Positions 12,300 to 23,882 of a stretch of 64,000 bases of DNA are shown piece after piece. The notes beneath the pieces are model-generated. The model was not told the origin of the DNA and searched no databases. It saw only the letters and a list, made by a program, of their open reading frames with translations. The DNA lies in the NCBI GenBank assembly GCA_026075535.2, contig AP026549.1, positions 248,001-312,000 of the forward strand. Direction: 5' to 3'. Position 1 is the stretch's first letter; every line of letters begins with the position of its first letter. This DNA is from Tricholoma matsutake (lineage: Eukaryota; Basidiomycota; Agaricomycetes; Agaricales; Tricholomataceae). The translations under genes were made by a program, and so were the position numbers.

Positions 12300-13652
12300 A
12301 TGTATAAGAAGATTGATGATGTGCGGTGAGCAGAGGAAATAACAAAGCCCCCAGAGTGTATGTCGAGGATCCTTAGACTTTATAACCCGGAAAGTGGCGT
12401 TGGGATAATAGGCAACTACAAACTCATGGCTACTACTAGCCGTGACTTTGCAGATCGTCAAAGACGACAGCCAAGAGCATACATTGAGGACCTGTAGAAT
12501 CTAGAACCTTGGATTGGAATAGCAGACTACTATGACCTTGCAGCTACTACTAGCCACGACTTCGCAGACCGTCTAAGAGGACAGGCAAGTCCCAATGATA
12601 AGATGGAATCCCTCGTTGGTACTACTACCAGCGAGTTGCCAATGATGATCAATGATTGAGATCGATGAAGTTGAGAAAATCTGGTTACTTATATATAACT
12701 GGCTATAACTATGTGGCAGTGTTGAGTTTATGACATGTATGTGTATAGTACTGACTACAGAATTTTATTCATAAGTCCAAACATCTAAGCCATGTGTTAC
12801 ATGGTAGATTAAGTGCTTTTCTAACCCTAAGCAACAGGAAAGATTAGATTAAGGGAGAATGGGTTAAAAGGTAGCTGTCGGAATACTTACTGGAGGAATG
12901 GAACATGTTAATTCGTGTAGGGAGAAGAGATTGGCAGCCTGCACTGGCAGGTTAGCAGAGGAAACAGCTCAAAGATTGTATGAATACTTACTGAAGGAAT
13001 AGAACATGTTAATTTGTCGTTGACAATGTACAGTAAACCTGTGGAATCACAGACTACTACAAACTCGCCATGACTACTAGCAATGACTTCATCGTCAAAG
13101 ACAACAGCCAAGAGTGTAGGGTTGTAGGGTTGAGGACTTGGAGAGTATGTGATCTGGGAAAGACAACTATGAACTCGCCGCTACTACTAGCAGCAACTTT
13201 GTAGTTGTCAAAGATGGAGTCAAGATGGAGTTGATGCCTGTCGAGTGTGTGGCTGTGTTAAATTCGCAGCTCGAATGGCTTGAATGGCTCGATTCGAGCC
13301 ATTTGAGCCGCGAATTTAACACAGCCACACACTCGAAAGTTATAGTTGCCGGAATTTTCTTACGTTCTTCAGCATCAACTCCATCTCTGACAACTACAAA
13401 GTCGCTGCTAGTAGTAGCGTCGAGTTTGTAGTCGTCTTTCCCTGGTAACCCTAATCTCCAAGGCCTCAACTCTAAGCTCTTGGCTGTCATCTTTGACAAT
13501 TTTCGAAGTCGTTGCTAGTAGTAGCGGCGAGTTCGTAGTCATCTATTATTCCACAGGGTACAAAGTCTACGGATCCTCGACGTACGCCCTGAGGATTTGT
13601 TTCTTCTGCTTACCGTACATTATTTGGCTCAACATTCAACAACGTCAAAACC
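12300..13652. promoter_or_regulatory. Palindromic A/B intergenic region
   Basis: The sequence upstream of A (12,310-12,475) recurs inverted just upstream of B (13,480-13,640). Shared landmarks are TCGAGGATCC..TAGACTTT (12,363-12,382; inverted near 13,563-13,582), then the CTACTACTAGC repeat and GACAGCCAAGAG. Between them are further copies of the short repeat: left of about 13,290 as CTACTACTAGC (12,545, 13,070, 13,180), right of it as GCTAGTAGTAG (13,405, 13,515). Both genes therefore start from homologous promoters, which suggests common control. Confidence 0.7.
13241..13336. repeat. Perfect 27-bp inverted repeat with nested palindrome
   Basis: Arms 13241-13267 and 13310-13336 are exact reverse complements (left arm begins TCGAGTGTGTGGCTG). 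The 42-bp spacer itself holds AATGGCTCGA/TCGAGCCATT. Imperfect pairing continues outward: GATGGAGTTGATGC at 13,223 pairs with GCATCAACTCCATC at 13,371. It forms the centre of the palindromic region between genes A and B. Confidence 0.85.
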
Positions 13653-15458
13653 ATGTCCAACACCTCTCTAAAGCGTGCTCTCCCTGCCAACATGCAAGAC
13701 ACAATACAACCCAAAAAAAGGGAAAGAGTCAGTCAGTCATTACCCACTCCTATCACACATACCTGACATTTCAATTCTAGCCCAGAAAGGTGCAAGCTTG
13801 AACACCTGGTTGTTCAATTTTGCACATATTAACCATGCTTGTTAGGACTGTCCACATACATGCAAGAACTGTAAATCTCTCTCAGGAGCAGGGGGTGCCC
13901 TGGCCACCCATCAATCCAACTCCAACATTCATAGCAGTTGTGACCCTGACTGCCTGGGCAACAAATTTCTAATGGGCAAGAAAAACGACACAACAATTTT
14001 GGATACTACCATTCTGCTGAAATATTTGTGGGTTCTTCCAGAGGAACACAGCGGCCATCCTGAAAGAAAAGAGGGGTTCCCTACGCTTGAATGGGTGACA
14101 CAAAGTTTCTGGAGTGTGACAGAGGCAAGTGCATGGAAGTCTGATCAAGAAGCTCTGTGGTCGCCCATTCATAAGCCTGAACATAAAAGAGCTTGGAAAT
14201 GTGCAATATACCAAGACTCAAGGAATAAAAAAGAACCTTCTGTGTTGGTACTTTCATGGGTAAGTCCCAATTTCAGTACATCAATGACATTACCGAAAAC
14301 AATTCTAGGTTTTGGTTGCAACCAACATCTTGAAGAGAAACCAAGGGTCATCTGGTGAACTACTTACATTCAAAGACTTCACCAGCCATGTCAATGACCA
14401 CAACTTTGTCTGGTTCCAATCTTATGATGTCATTGTTCTTGATTTTTCCATGCAAACAGTGTGCGCAATTGTTCAATCATTTAAACCACTGGAAAACTGA
14501 CCATTTTAATTGTCAGGTCACAACTAGAATGGATGAACGTTCATTGTAACCTTAACAACCTGGCAAAGCTCGTCCCCATATGGCCACTGCTTTGGGAGCA
14601 AGACTTTCACACCGAAAAATGGCAGCTGGAGCGTGATCTAGATTACATTGCAAAAGAGGTTACCCACACAGCAAGACCAGCCGTACAAAATTCGGTTCCG
14701 ACTGACGGTACTTGGGTTGCAAAAAGGTATGTCTTTATATTTGCCATATCCATACTTGCTTGACTCCCTCAAGATCGTACTTGTGGGGGTGCCACCATGT
14801 CAAACCATTTACAATTGGCTCTCTGCCTCCACAACGTGATGGAATTGCTACCTGGTTCTATCAGGAGTATAACCCCCTGGTCATGTCAGCAGGTGAACTG
14901 CGCATATGGTGTGGCATGAAAGGGGAGATTATTCAAAAATGGTATTCTCATACCGAAGGGTTTGGCAGCTCTATTTGGAAATGCACTATCCTTACAACAC
15001 CTGTCCCACTGTCAAAATGGAGAAACATGTAAGCTTCCCTTATCTATGAAGGCAGTTTCATTTTTCACTTAATTTATAGGGGTCCTTCAAATACCTGGAA
15101 ATTAGACATAGGCTCAAATACTTCACTCACCTGGGACGAAAAGAAGCAGGGTATCAATGACCTCCATGCATTTGTAGTTGCTACACTTAAGGCTCTCCGA
15201 ATATTGGAAGCTAAACGCCATGCGATTCCTGCAAGTAAAAACGATATTGTGCGAATGGACATAGGCCTATGCCTCGATATGGCCAGGAATCCCCAGTATT
15301 ATGTTAATGAATTGCAGGTGGCAGTGATGGCAGATCTGTGGGAGATGGAGTGGTCAGGAGAGCCCATATTTCAGACGGTTGGTGTTTTCACAAACACTTC
15401 TTTGTGCAAACAGGTGGAACATCACAGGTCGATGTATCCCTACTATGACAGATCATAG
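13653..15458 (+). CDS. Gene B: zinc-finger and ATP-grasp-like protein, 497 aa
   Basis: Exons: 13653-13727, 13781-13789, 13846-14259, 14309-14460, 14517-14726, 14774-15028, 15080-15458; the sum is 1,494 nt, in frame, stop TAG. The 9-nt exon may instead be skipped without changing frame. A basic N-terminus (QPKKRERPRK) precedes a Cys/His finger, CPHTCKNC...ALATHQSNSNIH (about residues 29-55). The C-terminal half has the features expected of an ATP-grasp fold: WVAKRSYLWGCHHV (Lys for ATP, about 282-296), GELRIWCGMKGEII (about 327-340), and RMDIG...YYVNELQ (about 430-452, metal-binding acidic residues). ATP-grasp enzymes join a carboxylate to an amine or thiol; the substrate here is unknown. F, F' and G are relatives. 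It is intact and lies head to head with A. The ATP-grasp assignment is inferred from motifs and needs a structure-based check. Confidence 0.7.
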
Positions 15459-15725
15459 GATAGTCCTGTTATGTCACACATGATGTATTAGACAAGAAAC
15501 CATGGAGTAGGATGAGTAGTTGCTTGGCAGGGTCAGGGGATGACGATGAACCATGGGAATGGAGGACAGTAGACCATTGACAAGGTGAATGACCCCAGCA
15601 TCATAACCAACCACCATGCTACCATAAAGTAAATGAATTATATGGTTCAAAGGCTAATAAAAAATACGAACATACGAGTAACTCAATGTAAAAGACTGTA
15701 TGTACAAAGCGTCAATCCGATCAGC

Positions 15726-18700
15726 TCAGGCCTTGGACTTTTTTACACGTTTACCCTTAAGAGCAGACTTAGGCAGAACAGAAACATTCTCCAATCGTCC
15801 TGGTTGACGACTGGGAGCCTCATGTTGCATGGATGGGCGGGCAAAGGGATTGGGTTTGGGTGTGGGCATGGGTTTACTGGCAAAGGGATTTGGTCTTGTC
15901 TTCTTGGATGTTGATTCATTAGGCAAACCCGAGCTTCTTGCTGCTAGTACCCTGTAACAATTGATTGCAAAGCAAAACTATGCTCGACTTACTTTGTTCT
16001 TCTGAAGAGACGAGGAATTGCCAAGGTAGAGTGTTCGTCGATGACGCAGATGTCTTAACCTCGTTTTTCTCTCCAACGTGGCTTGATGAGGCATGTGGAA
16101 TAGCTGTAACAGCACCGGGTTGGTTAAATTATAAGTATTTTGATATCAATTGAAAGACTTACGGGATGACTTTGATGCAGTGTCGTTCTTCCCAATCATT
16201 TCCGAGTCCTTTTCTGGGTCTACCAAAGAAGCTATACAAAACGTCATTCCTGGTGATTCTAGGTTGGAAGACTTACAAGTAATGGGCTGCTGCTGTAGGT
16301 GGACGTGTACAGCCATTATTTGAGCGTGGCCTTCAGCCCCGATCATTCCTTGTCTGGAACGTTTTGGTGGAGGGCTCTCTTCCTCAGAGCTTCCATAAGC
16401 AACCAGGGGATTCAGGATGATGAGTTCTGTATAAATGTTGTCAGTAGTACGCCACCTTGAATGGGTTGAGGAAGGTACCTTCTTCATCTTTGTTACCTTC
16501 TCCACCTTCATTGACAATCTCGGGTGACCTCCAGCGTTTGGTTGTGGATACTCTTTGGGCCTTCTCCCCTATCTCGTCTAATTCCATCTCCTCTGCACAA
16601 GCAATAAATAAGCATTTTCCCTCCACATGTGGCACGTAAGGTTTACCTTCAGGGTGATGGCCATATGACATATTTGAAGTTGGCGCATCACTGAACCCCT
16701 CTCCATCCGAAGTACCTATATCTGGTTCTGATTGGAATTGAGAGGTATCGGGGTCTGACGGGAATATGGATGTATCGGGCTTGCTGACAAAGGGTAATTC
16801 GTCATCGACAACGATGATAGGCTTTTTATGCTTTTTTGGCTTGTTGCACAGTGGGTCAGGCTTCGTGTCATTATGGACATCTGGAATATAGCCCTTTAGC
16901 AGCTTTTCAAACTCTAAAAAAATCAGTTTGAATTCCTATGGTAGTAAGGACAAATTTGTGGACTAACCTTCTCTAAGTTCCTTATTGACAAAGGCATCAA
17001 ACATATCACATTTGCCTCGTGCCACGGCATTCATCAGAAGGTCAGCTGAATCATTTGCAAGTAGGTGGATTACTTTGACAATTTTCTTCTGGGGTTGACG
17101 GTGCGCTCGTCCACGTATCTGTCGTTCATCCTGAGCCGACCATGGCTGGTCCTGCAGATTTGTGATTAATACAGATGAACATTAGTTTGGCAATGTGGAA
17201 TGGTGATACTCACAAAGAATATAACCATATCGGACAAAGAAAGGTTAAGCCCAGCCGACCCGATGCTCGAGAAAATGAGGACTCTGATGGGATTCTTAGG
17301 GTTGTAGAACTCCCTTATTAGCTGGTCTCGCTTTTCAATGCGGATCTTGCCATTGATGGCAATGCTCTGGACCCCATAGAGGCGGAGAACCTGAAAAGAT
17401 AGTGTCAGGCATATGAACGAAGTGAAGAATGAGATACATGCATTTTGAAGAAGTTGCGACATGGAAGAGAATTCCTGGAAGACGATGATACAGCGTGTCT
17501 TCTGAAGCGGTTGCCCCGTAACACCCAAAATCTTCAGGAAGACAGGCTGCCCGTCCACAAAGGATACGTCGTCCACCTTGTCGTGGGTAAGGTAATGTGC
17601 ACAGAGTTGTGCACAGATGTCCATCTTCGTGCTCTTGACTGGCATCCATTCCTTGAGCATCCAGAAGGATGGCCAAATTGCAGTAGAGTCTTCCTTCGTA
17701 TATCCGACAGCTGTGCGGTATTCAAGGTAAAACTTCTACAAGACATTTGTTAGACTGGACCATATTACACAAGCAGCAGCTTACTTTCGTTTGGATCTTC
17801 GATATGTCACTAGCCACTTCAAGACTATGGACAGGGTGAGAAATGAGGGGAGAAAGGGGATGGTGTTGTACTTACGCTGCTTTGGCAGCGGTGGCTCGGG
17901 TCTGAATGATGTCAGTCTCTCTCTTGGTCAACATTACTATGCCTAAGATCTCTTGGTATGGAGGTAGTGGCAACAATGGCTTTTCCTCATAGTCGAGGCT
18001 CTCTGTCGTCCTGCAGAGGAAATGGCCCTTGAGATGGCTCTGCAGGTGCTTTACAGCCTGCACTTGCTCAGCAAGTAGACTTTCTCCATCATCATCAAGC
18101 TTCTTTGCTCTCCGAACCGAAGTAGCATCATTCTTCTCCTGAGAGAATGCAGCCTCTGTGAAAAAATGGGATTTACCAACAAGATGACCCATTGCCGCAA
18201 TATCATAGAAGTATGAAAGGATATTGTGCATTGTTACAATTCCATATTTACATCACTGACTCACCTTTGAAGATGTGTGCAGAGGAGTGGCAGTCATAAT
18301 TAGCCGCACTGTGGCCTGCTCAAGGAGTTTCAAGGCACTGGAATGCTTGTTGCCCGGGTTGCGCATGTAGTGTGCTTCATCAATGATGGCAGTGAGAAAG
18401 GAGTGTCTGAAGAGGGTGTGCTCTAAGGACCCTTTGGCAGTTGGCAAGTCCCAAGGCCGAGCATCTTTCCTGATCTTCTTGGATATACAGAAGTTATTGT
18501 TCATTTCTTTGAACAAAGCCTGCGATACTACATGGTGAGTAACACTGAATTTTGAAAAAGCTCTACGCACCGCATGTGAGACAATGATGATTCAGTTGTG
18601 TGGTTGATGCTTGGAAAGATGCATGGGTCCTGAGGTACTCCAGAAGTTGTCACCATCGGTTTGGCTGTCATAGATGAAGATGTCCATGGATTTGGGTTGT

Positions 18701-20335
18701 AAGAAGACCTTCAGTTCACTCATCCACTGTGCCACGAGGGTACCAGGACAAACGATGAGGTGCGGTAATGACGGGAACTTATCTTTGTCACCAAGAAAAG
18801 GCCGTTCCACTGGAATAAGGCTGGATGAGTGTGGGTCAATGATATAGAGATGGTGAGATGCGCTTACATAGGATTCTTGGGCACTTTCTCTTGGTCTGCT
18901 GTAAGAAGATGGCCTGCATGAAAAACGCAATCACTCCAATTGCTTGCGCTGTTTTCCCAAGGCCAACCTCATCCACAACAAGGATAACAAGGATGCGTGA
19001 GGAGTCTGGGTCTTTGGAAAGGATGGATTGTATGATAGAATGATTGCCAGCCAGCTGGTGCCAATGAAGGGGTAACTTGGAAAGATTATCAGGTAGAGCA
19101 TCAGAATTCTTATAGGAGAACGAATTAGGGTTGTCCCAGGGGGTCAACCCCAATCTATCACGGATGGTGTTGAATGACGGAGGTAGGCCTGTCCTATAGC
19201 CCAACGACATGGCCAAGGATACAGGGGTCATCTTTGCCTCTTCTTCCATGCCAAAATCGCCGCCACAATCATTGAGCATCTGTTTTTTGGATAGAGCATC
19301 GGATATTGGTGGCTCCTCTTCATTCTCCATATCCTCGTCAAAGTACTCATGGTAGAGGTTGAGCACGTCACTGATGTCTTCTTCAGTAGCTAACTGCTGC
19401 AGGGCAGCAGGGTTTACCTTGGAGGGACCTAGGTATATGACTTGTCAAAGAGGAAGATTAATGGAAATAATCCACATACTTTTCGCAGCTACTTGCTTTT
19501 CGATCTTCACTCCCAAACCCTCTAGGATTACCTGAAGCTCAGCAAGCATATCCTGGGCCTTCTGTATGTTATCGACAGTATGGAAGAGCTTGGCAGTGTC
19601 CCTCCACTTGGCAACATTACAGATGGCACGCGAGACTTTCATCTTAGTTACTTTGCCAGTCTCAAGATCTACGATCAGTAAGAAAAAAAATAAAGGGCGA
19701 AACAGGATCGGCTTACCTTTGAATGCAGCTAGGGCTGCAGCCTCAATCTCAATTGGACGGTTCTTCATTGCATTTACCTGAATGTGAATCGTATTCCAGG
19801 ACCTCTGTGGAATAATTCGAAATGCTTCCCGCAGTGCTGGTCTCAAGACGAGGCTGCCATTTGGAAAGGCCTCTTCGCCGAACAACTTTAGCGCGAGAGA
19901 GTCCAGGATCATAGGAAGATAGTTATCGGAGGAAGGCCATGGCGCATCAATGTTGTTCTCAGAGATAAGAATATCGAGGGGGTGGATATCCCACTCTTTG
20001 AGCTCAGCAATGATGACAGTATGAACACCCCATGAATCCCATTTTCTCACAATGAAATTGTTCCAGAACTCACATCCTGGATAGGCCAAAGCACCCTTCG
20101 CGTTGATTGCAAAGGCAAGCTTCTTGTCTTTGTTTGGAAGAAGATGATATGCTCGGAAGTAGGACTGAACGTCCACAGCATCCTTACGAGTCCAGCCTTT
20201 TGGCAGTTTGGAGTCGTCGTCCAGAAAGAGGCCATGGAGGATGCCAGTACGCTCCTGCCAGGCAGGCCACTGCCAGGGAGCGCTGTCAAACGAGAAAAGT
20301 TTTATCAAGGCACTGGAAGGAGTGTAACTAGGCAT
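15726..20335 (-). pseudogene. Gene C: SNF2-family helicase/ATPase, probably damaged
   Basis: A large SNF2-type ATPase of about 1,200 residues; such proteins use ATP to move along DNA and remodel chromatin. The start at 20335 (MPSYTPSS) opens an N-terminal domain. Introns include 19669-19716, 19429-19479, 18810-18867 and 18520-18570. Helicase motifs in order: I DEVGLGKT (about 18,960), Ia HLIVCPGTLVAQW (18,740), II IIDEAHYM (18,375), III MTATPLHTS (18,280), IV IIVFQEF (17,470), V GSAGLNLS (17,250), VI RQIRGRAHR (17,105). A long acidic/Ser-rich tail with a basic end (KGKRVKKSKA) runs to the TGA at 15726. Two defects show: an in-frame TGA at 18592-18594, where Arg is likely, just before IIIVSHA; and no AG before the exon that opens DIAAMGHLVG (about 18,204). 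All motifs are otherwise kept, so inactivation is recent. It is divergent from D. Confidence 0.8.
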
Positions 20336-20589
20336 AGCAGAGGGGGGATGAGGGCTTCTAATGCGAGCTTGTCTTTCGAGGTAAAATCTGGGGTTTGTTA
20401 TAAGACACGACACAGTACGGATATGGTTTATATAGAGGAGAAAAAAATACATATAAAAATTGGAATAGTTTACGGTGGAATTAATGTAGGCTCTCTTCAA
20501 CCAGGGGTGAGGCGATGGCCACAACAAAAGGAATGACTGATTTGGAATTGGGGGTGGAACGTGTTTTACATGAGTTCTAGAGTGATAAT

Positions 20590-21560
20590 TTGTGCTTGAA
20601 TAACAAGCCGTCCATTCAACGTGGGTGCATTGAGAAAAAAATCACAGACGTCCAGGGGAAGTCAACGAGATAAGGGTCATACAACGTGCAGAGAAAGATC
20701 CAGAAATTCCAGTAAACGGAAAGGAGATAGCAGGGCCACACAACGTGCCAGGGCCCAACATGGGGGACTTTGAAAAAAAATTGCAGCGGTCCAAGGAGAG
20801 CGGGACATTGTGGGAGGGTGAACTAGGAGCACCACATAAGGAGTCTTGAAGGTCGAGAGGATTGGGGATAGCCAGTCAGGGACATAGAACACGTTCATAT
20901 TGGGGACTACTCCCTAACAGAACTCATCGTTGCCGTTACTGATGAAGAAGACCTGCACAGAACTACTTCCATGCAGGTTGCATGGTAGGTGAGGGTTATC
21001 CAGGAAGGAGAAAGCAATGCACTGTTCGTCTTTGATGAACAGCCATGATCAGGCGGTCGGAGTGGCTGTGCTAAATCCTCTCGACATTGTTCAGCATTTT
21101 CCGAAAATAGCTCAACTCATCTCCACCATGTCTGTTTGTCAAAGACAAACAGCACATTGCTTTCTCCTTCCTGGATAACCCTCACCTACCATGCAACCCT
21201 CACCTACCATGCAACCTGCATGGAAGTAGTTCCATGCAGGTCTTCTTCATCAGTAACGGCAACGATGAGTTCTGTTAGGGAGTAGTCCCCAATATGAATG
21301 TGTTCTACGTCCCTGACTGGCTATCCCCAATCCTCTCGACCTTCAAGACTCCTTATATGGTGCTTAGCATCCTCCTCCAGCAATGCCCGTTCCTCTTGGA
21401 CGTCTGCAATTTTTTTTCTCAAAGTCCTCCACGTTGTGTGGCCCTGATATCTATCTCCTTTTTGTTTACCGGAATTGCTGTGTGCTGCTATCCCTTTGTC
21501 CTCCCCTGGTGGAAGGACGGATCATTATTCAAGCGCAAATTATTGTTTCTTTAGTTCTTC
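20590..21560. promoter_or_regulatory. Palindromic C/D intergenic region
   Basis: The left arm (about 20,590-21,030) is the reverse complement of the right arm (about 21,140-21,560), centred near 21,085. Both arms can be read as the same short peptide, MNVFYVPDWLSPILSTF, from 20898 downward and 21294 upward, which only reflects the repeat. Smaller palindromes such as TGCATGGAAGTAGTTCCATGCA (about 21,217-21,238) lie near the centre. The region separates the starts of genes C and D, so both have homologous promoters. A decayed third copy of the right arm lies at 30,520-31,000. Confidence 0.75.
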
Positions 21561-23445
21561 ATACACAGTCGGAATATAAAACTTTCATCGAAAATTCACC
21601 CTTTGTCAATTATCCACATGCTATCTCCTATGGCCGATCTCTTCAACAACCACCCAGTCATAACCCACAGCCTGCATGAATTTGTTGACCGTGCTTATGG
21701 CTTTCATGAAAATGATGAAACAGATGACAACTACATACACTTTGTCCTTACCGGTGAATACATCAATGACAATGGACATCCGAAGCAGGCCTTTGTCGAT
21801 GCTATTCAGAACATCATTGAAGTTGACCACTCTCTTTTGATCTCCCGGGACTATGACTCCCTCCTTGGCATTGCTGACAAAGTCATGGTCAACTGCCCAA
21901 TCTCTGTATATGTCGTTCCACATGATACTTTTGCTCTGAAGACAAGTATTCATCTCAAGCACCCTGTTACTTATCGAGGTGTGAGTTTCTGGAGTCCAAC
22001 TTATAATTGAATCTTTTATCTAACTAAGTATTTGTGCTATAGGAGGAGAAACTAGTTGACTACCACAAGATCCCAAATTTTGAGTTTGGCACATTCGGCA
22101 TGCGCCACCACTTACATATATTTTTCCCTGCACTGTGGTCGCCCGAACGTTCCCAGCGATCAAGCGCCTACCATTTGACTGAATGCAAGCAAGCCTTCTG
22201 GTACGAAAATGGCTTTCGTCCCGTGATCGCGACTTTACTTGGCCAAAGCATCGCCTTGGAATGGCCAGCCAACTATTCAACAGAGCAGTTTAGAGCGAAG
22301 AAGACAAGAGGAGGCTTTGCCTGGGGTACGAAGCTCATTCCCAGCAATGTCGTTGACCACCTCGCCAACCATATTCGCACGGAACTGGATTTGAACCCCC
22401 TCATTGCAGATAATGACATTGCATGGGCGCACGACTTCTTCATTCTGCACACCATCCAAGGCACAAAACATAGCACTTACCATCAGGTAGATGTCGAATC
22501 TGCGGAATACTACCTTTACGATTTTGTCCGGAGTGCACAGCTCTCTTATGAAGTCCCGGAGGTTGGAGACTGGTACATCGACGTCGGGATCGAGATCAGT
22601 AGTGATCAGGAGGAATGCCTTCAATGGACTACAGCCACCCATTACCAGGTAGTCCAGCAGGCATTGCGCATTTCGGATCAGAATGCCGAGAGCATTTCTG
22701 ATATTAATTCATCCAAATATTCAAGAGATCCTGTCAGCCATCTTACTGCCATTAGTGGCTTTCATGCCGTTCCTGGCGTCCGTGCTCGAGGGGAGTATGA
22801 GGCTGTGTACATCCAGGCATACACAACCGATAAGTCTATCGTTTACCACCCGCGGGGATCATCCAACAAAAACTATCAAAGGCATCTACAGTATCTATGA
22901 AGAGGCACGTACTGCTAACTCTTCAAATGCACGTCTCGAGGTCCGGGTACCTTATAGATTCGCCACAGAAATCCTAATGCAGTTTGACCCTGATACATTA
23001 AAGGACTGTCTTTGTTCATTTACCTGTCAGGAGTGGTGGTAAGTCTTTTTTTCTTCAATGTTACCCTTTATATTGATTGATTTATTCCCATAGGTCTTTC
23101 CGCATGATGAGGCTGCTGGCGATCAGCAAAGCTCTCTCCCACCAAGCCAGTGGTGCAACCCGTAGTCGACTCATTCCTGAATCGCTCACATTGACTGCAG
23201 CATGTGTGTGGTTGCTGAATGGATTACATGCTCGCCCTGAAGATGGACCAGCAGCAAGACGACTCATGGATGCAGCTCTTCCGTTATTGGAGGCTGAGGG
23301 CCTGAATACCGATGTTCTCGCATATAACATGTCCAGGCAGGCAGATTGGCAGCAGGAGGAGGAGGAGGAGGAGGAGGAGGAGGAGGAGGAGGGAGATGGA
23401 GATGAAGATGGGGAACCCAACAATCGCCGCCGCTCTCATGGCCGG

Positions 23446-23871
23446 TATAAGGGCAACCTAAGCCTCTAGCAAAGGGAAATCCAAAGTTAAAATTATGCTA
23501 CATAATACAGGGACTGGGGGCACACCTAGCAAAGGGAAATCCGAAGAGAAAACTCTAAGGATCCCCTTGCTGATGCCCAGTATATGTGAAGACAACAAAA
23601 ATCAAATATAACCTAAAAATAGAAAAAGGCGGAGATAGGCGGATCAAGGCCGCCGAATGACATCATACCAAGGGGTATGTGTCGGAAGGGGTACTCCGCC
23701 TCTAAATATAAAAGTGTCAACATATACAAACATGATAGCAAGGGAAAATTAGTAATAAAATCCGGAAAAATCATAGAAAATGAAGAATAGAAGGAAATGA
23801 GGTGGGGAAAAATATGGGACGAACATAAAAAATAGGAAAAACACACAGGGCACCCCCCTAGTCCCCTTACA
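23446..23871 (-). repeat. 3' LTR of the gypsy element
   Basis: 426 bp, matching 29067-29492 with about five substitutions (for example near 23,482, 23,523, 23,595 and 23,816). The boundary is set by the GCCGG target duplication on the left and the polypurine tract on the right. Confidence 0.9.
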
Positions 23872-23882
23872 TCACCCCCTCT

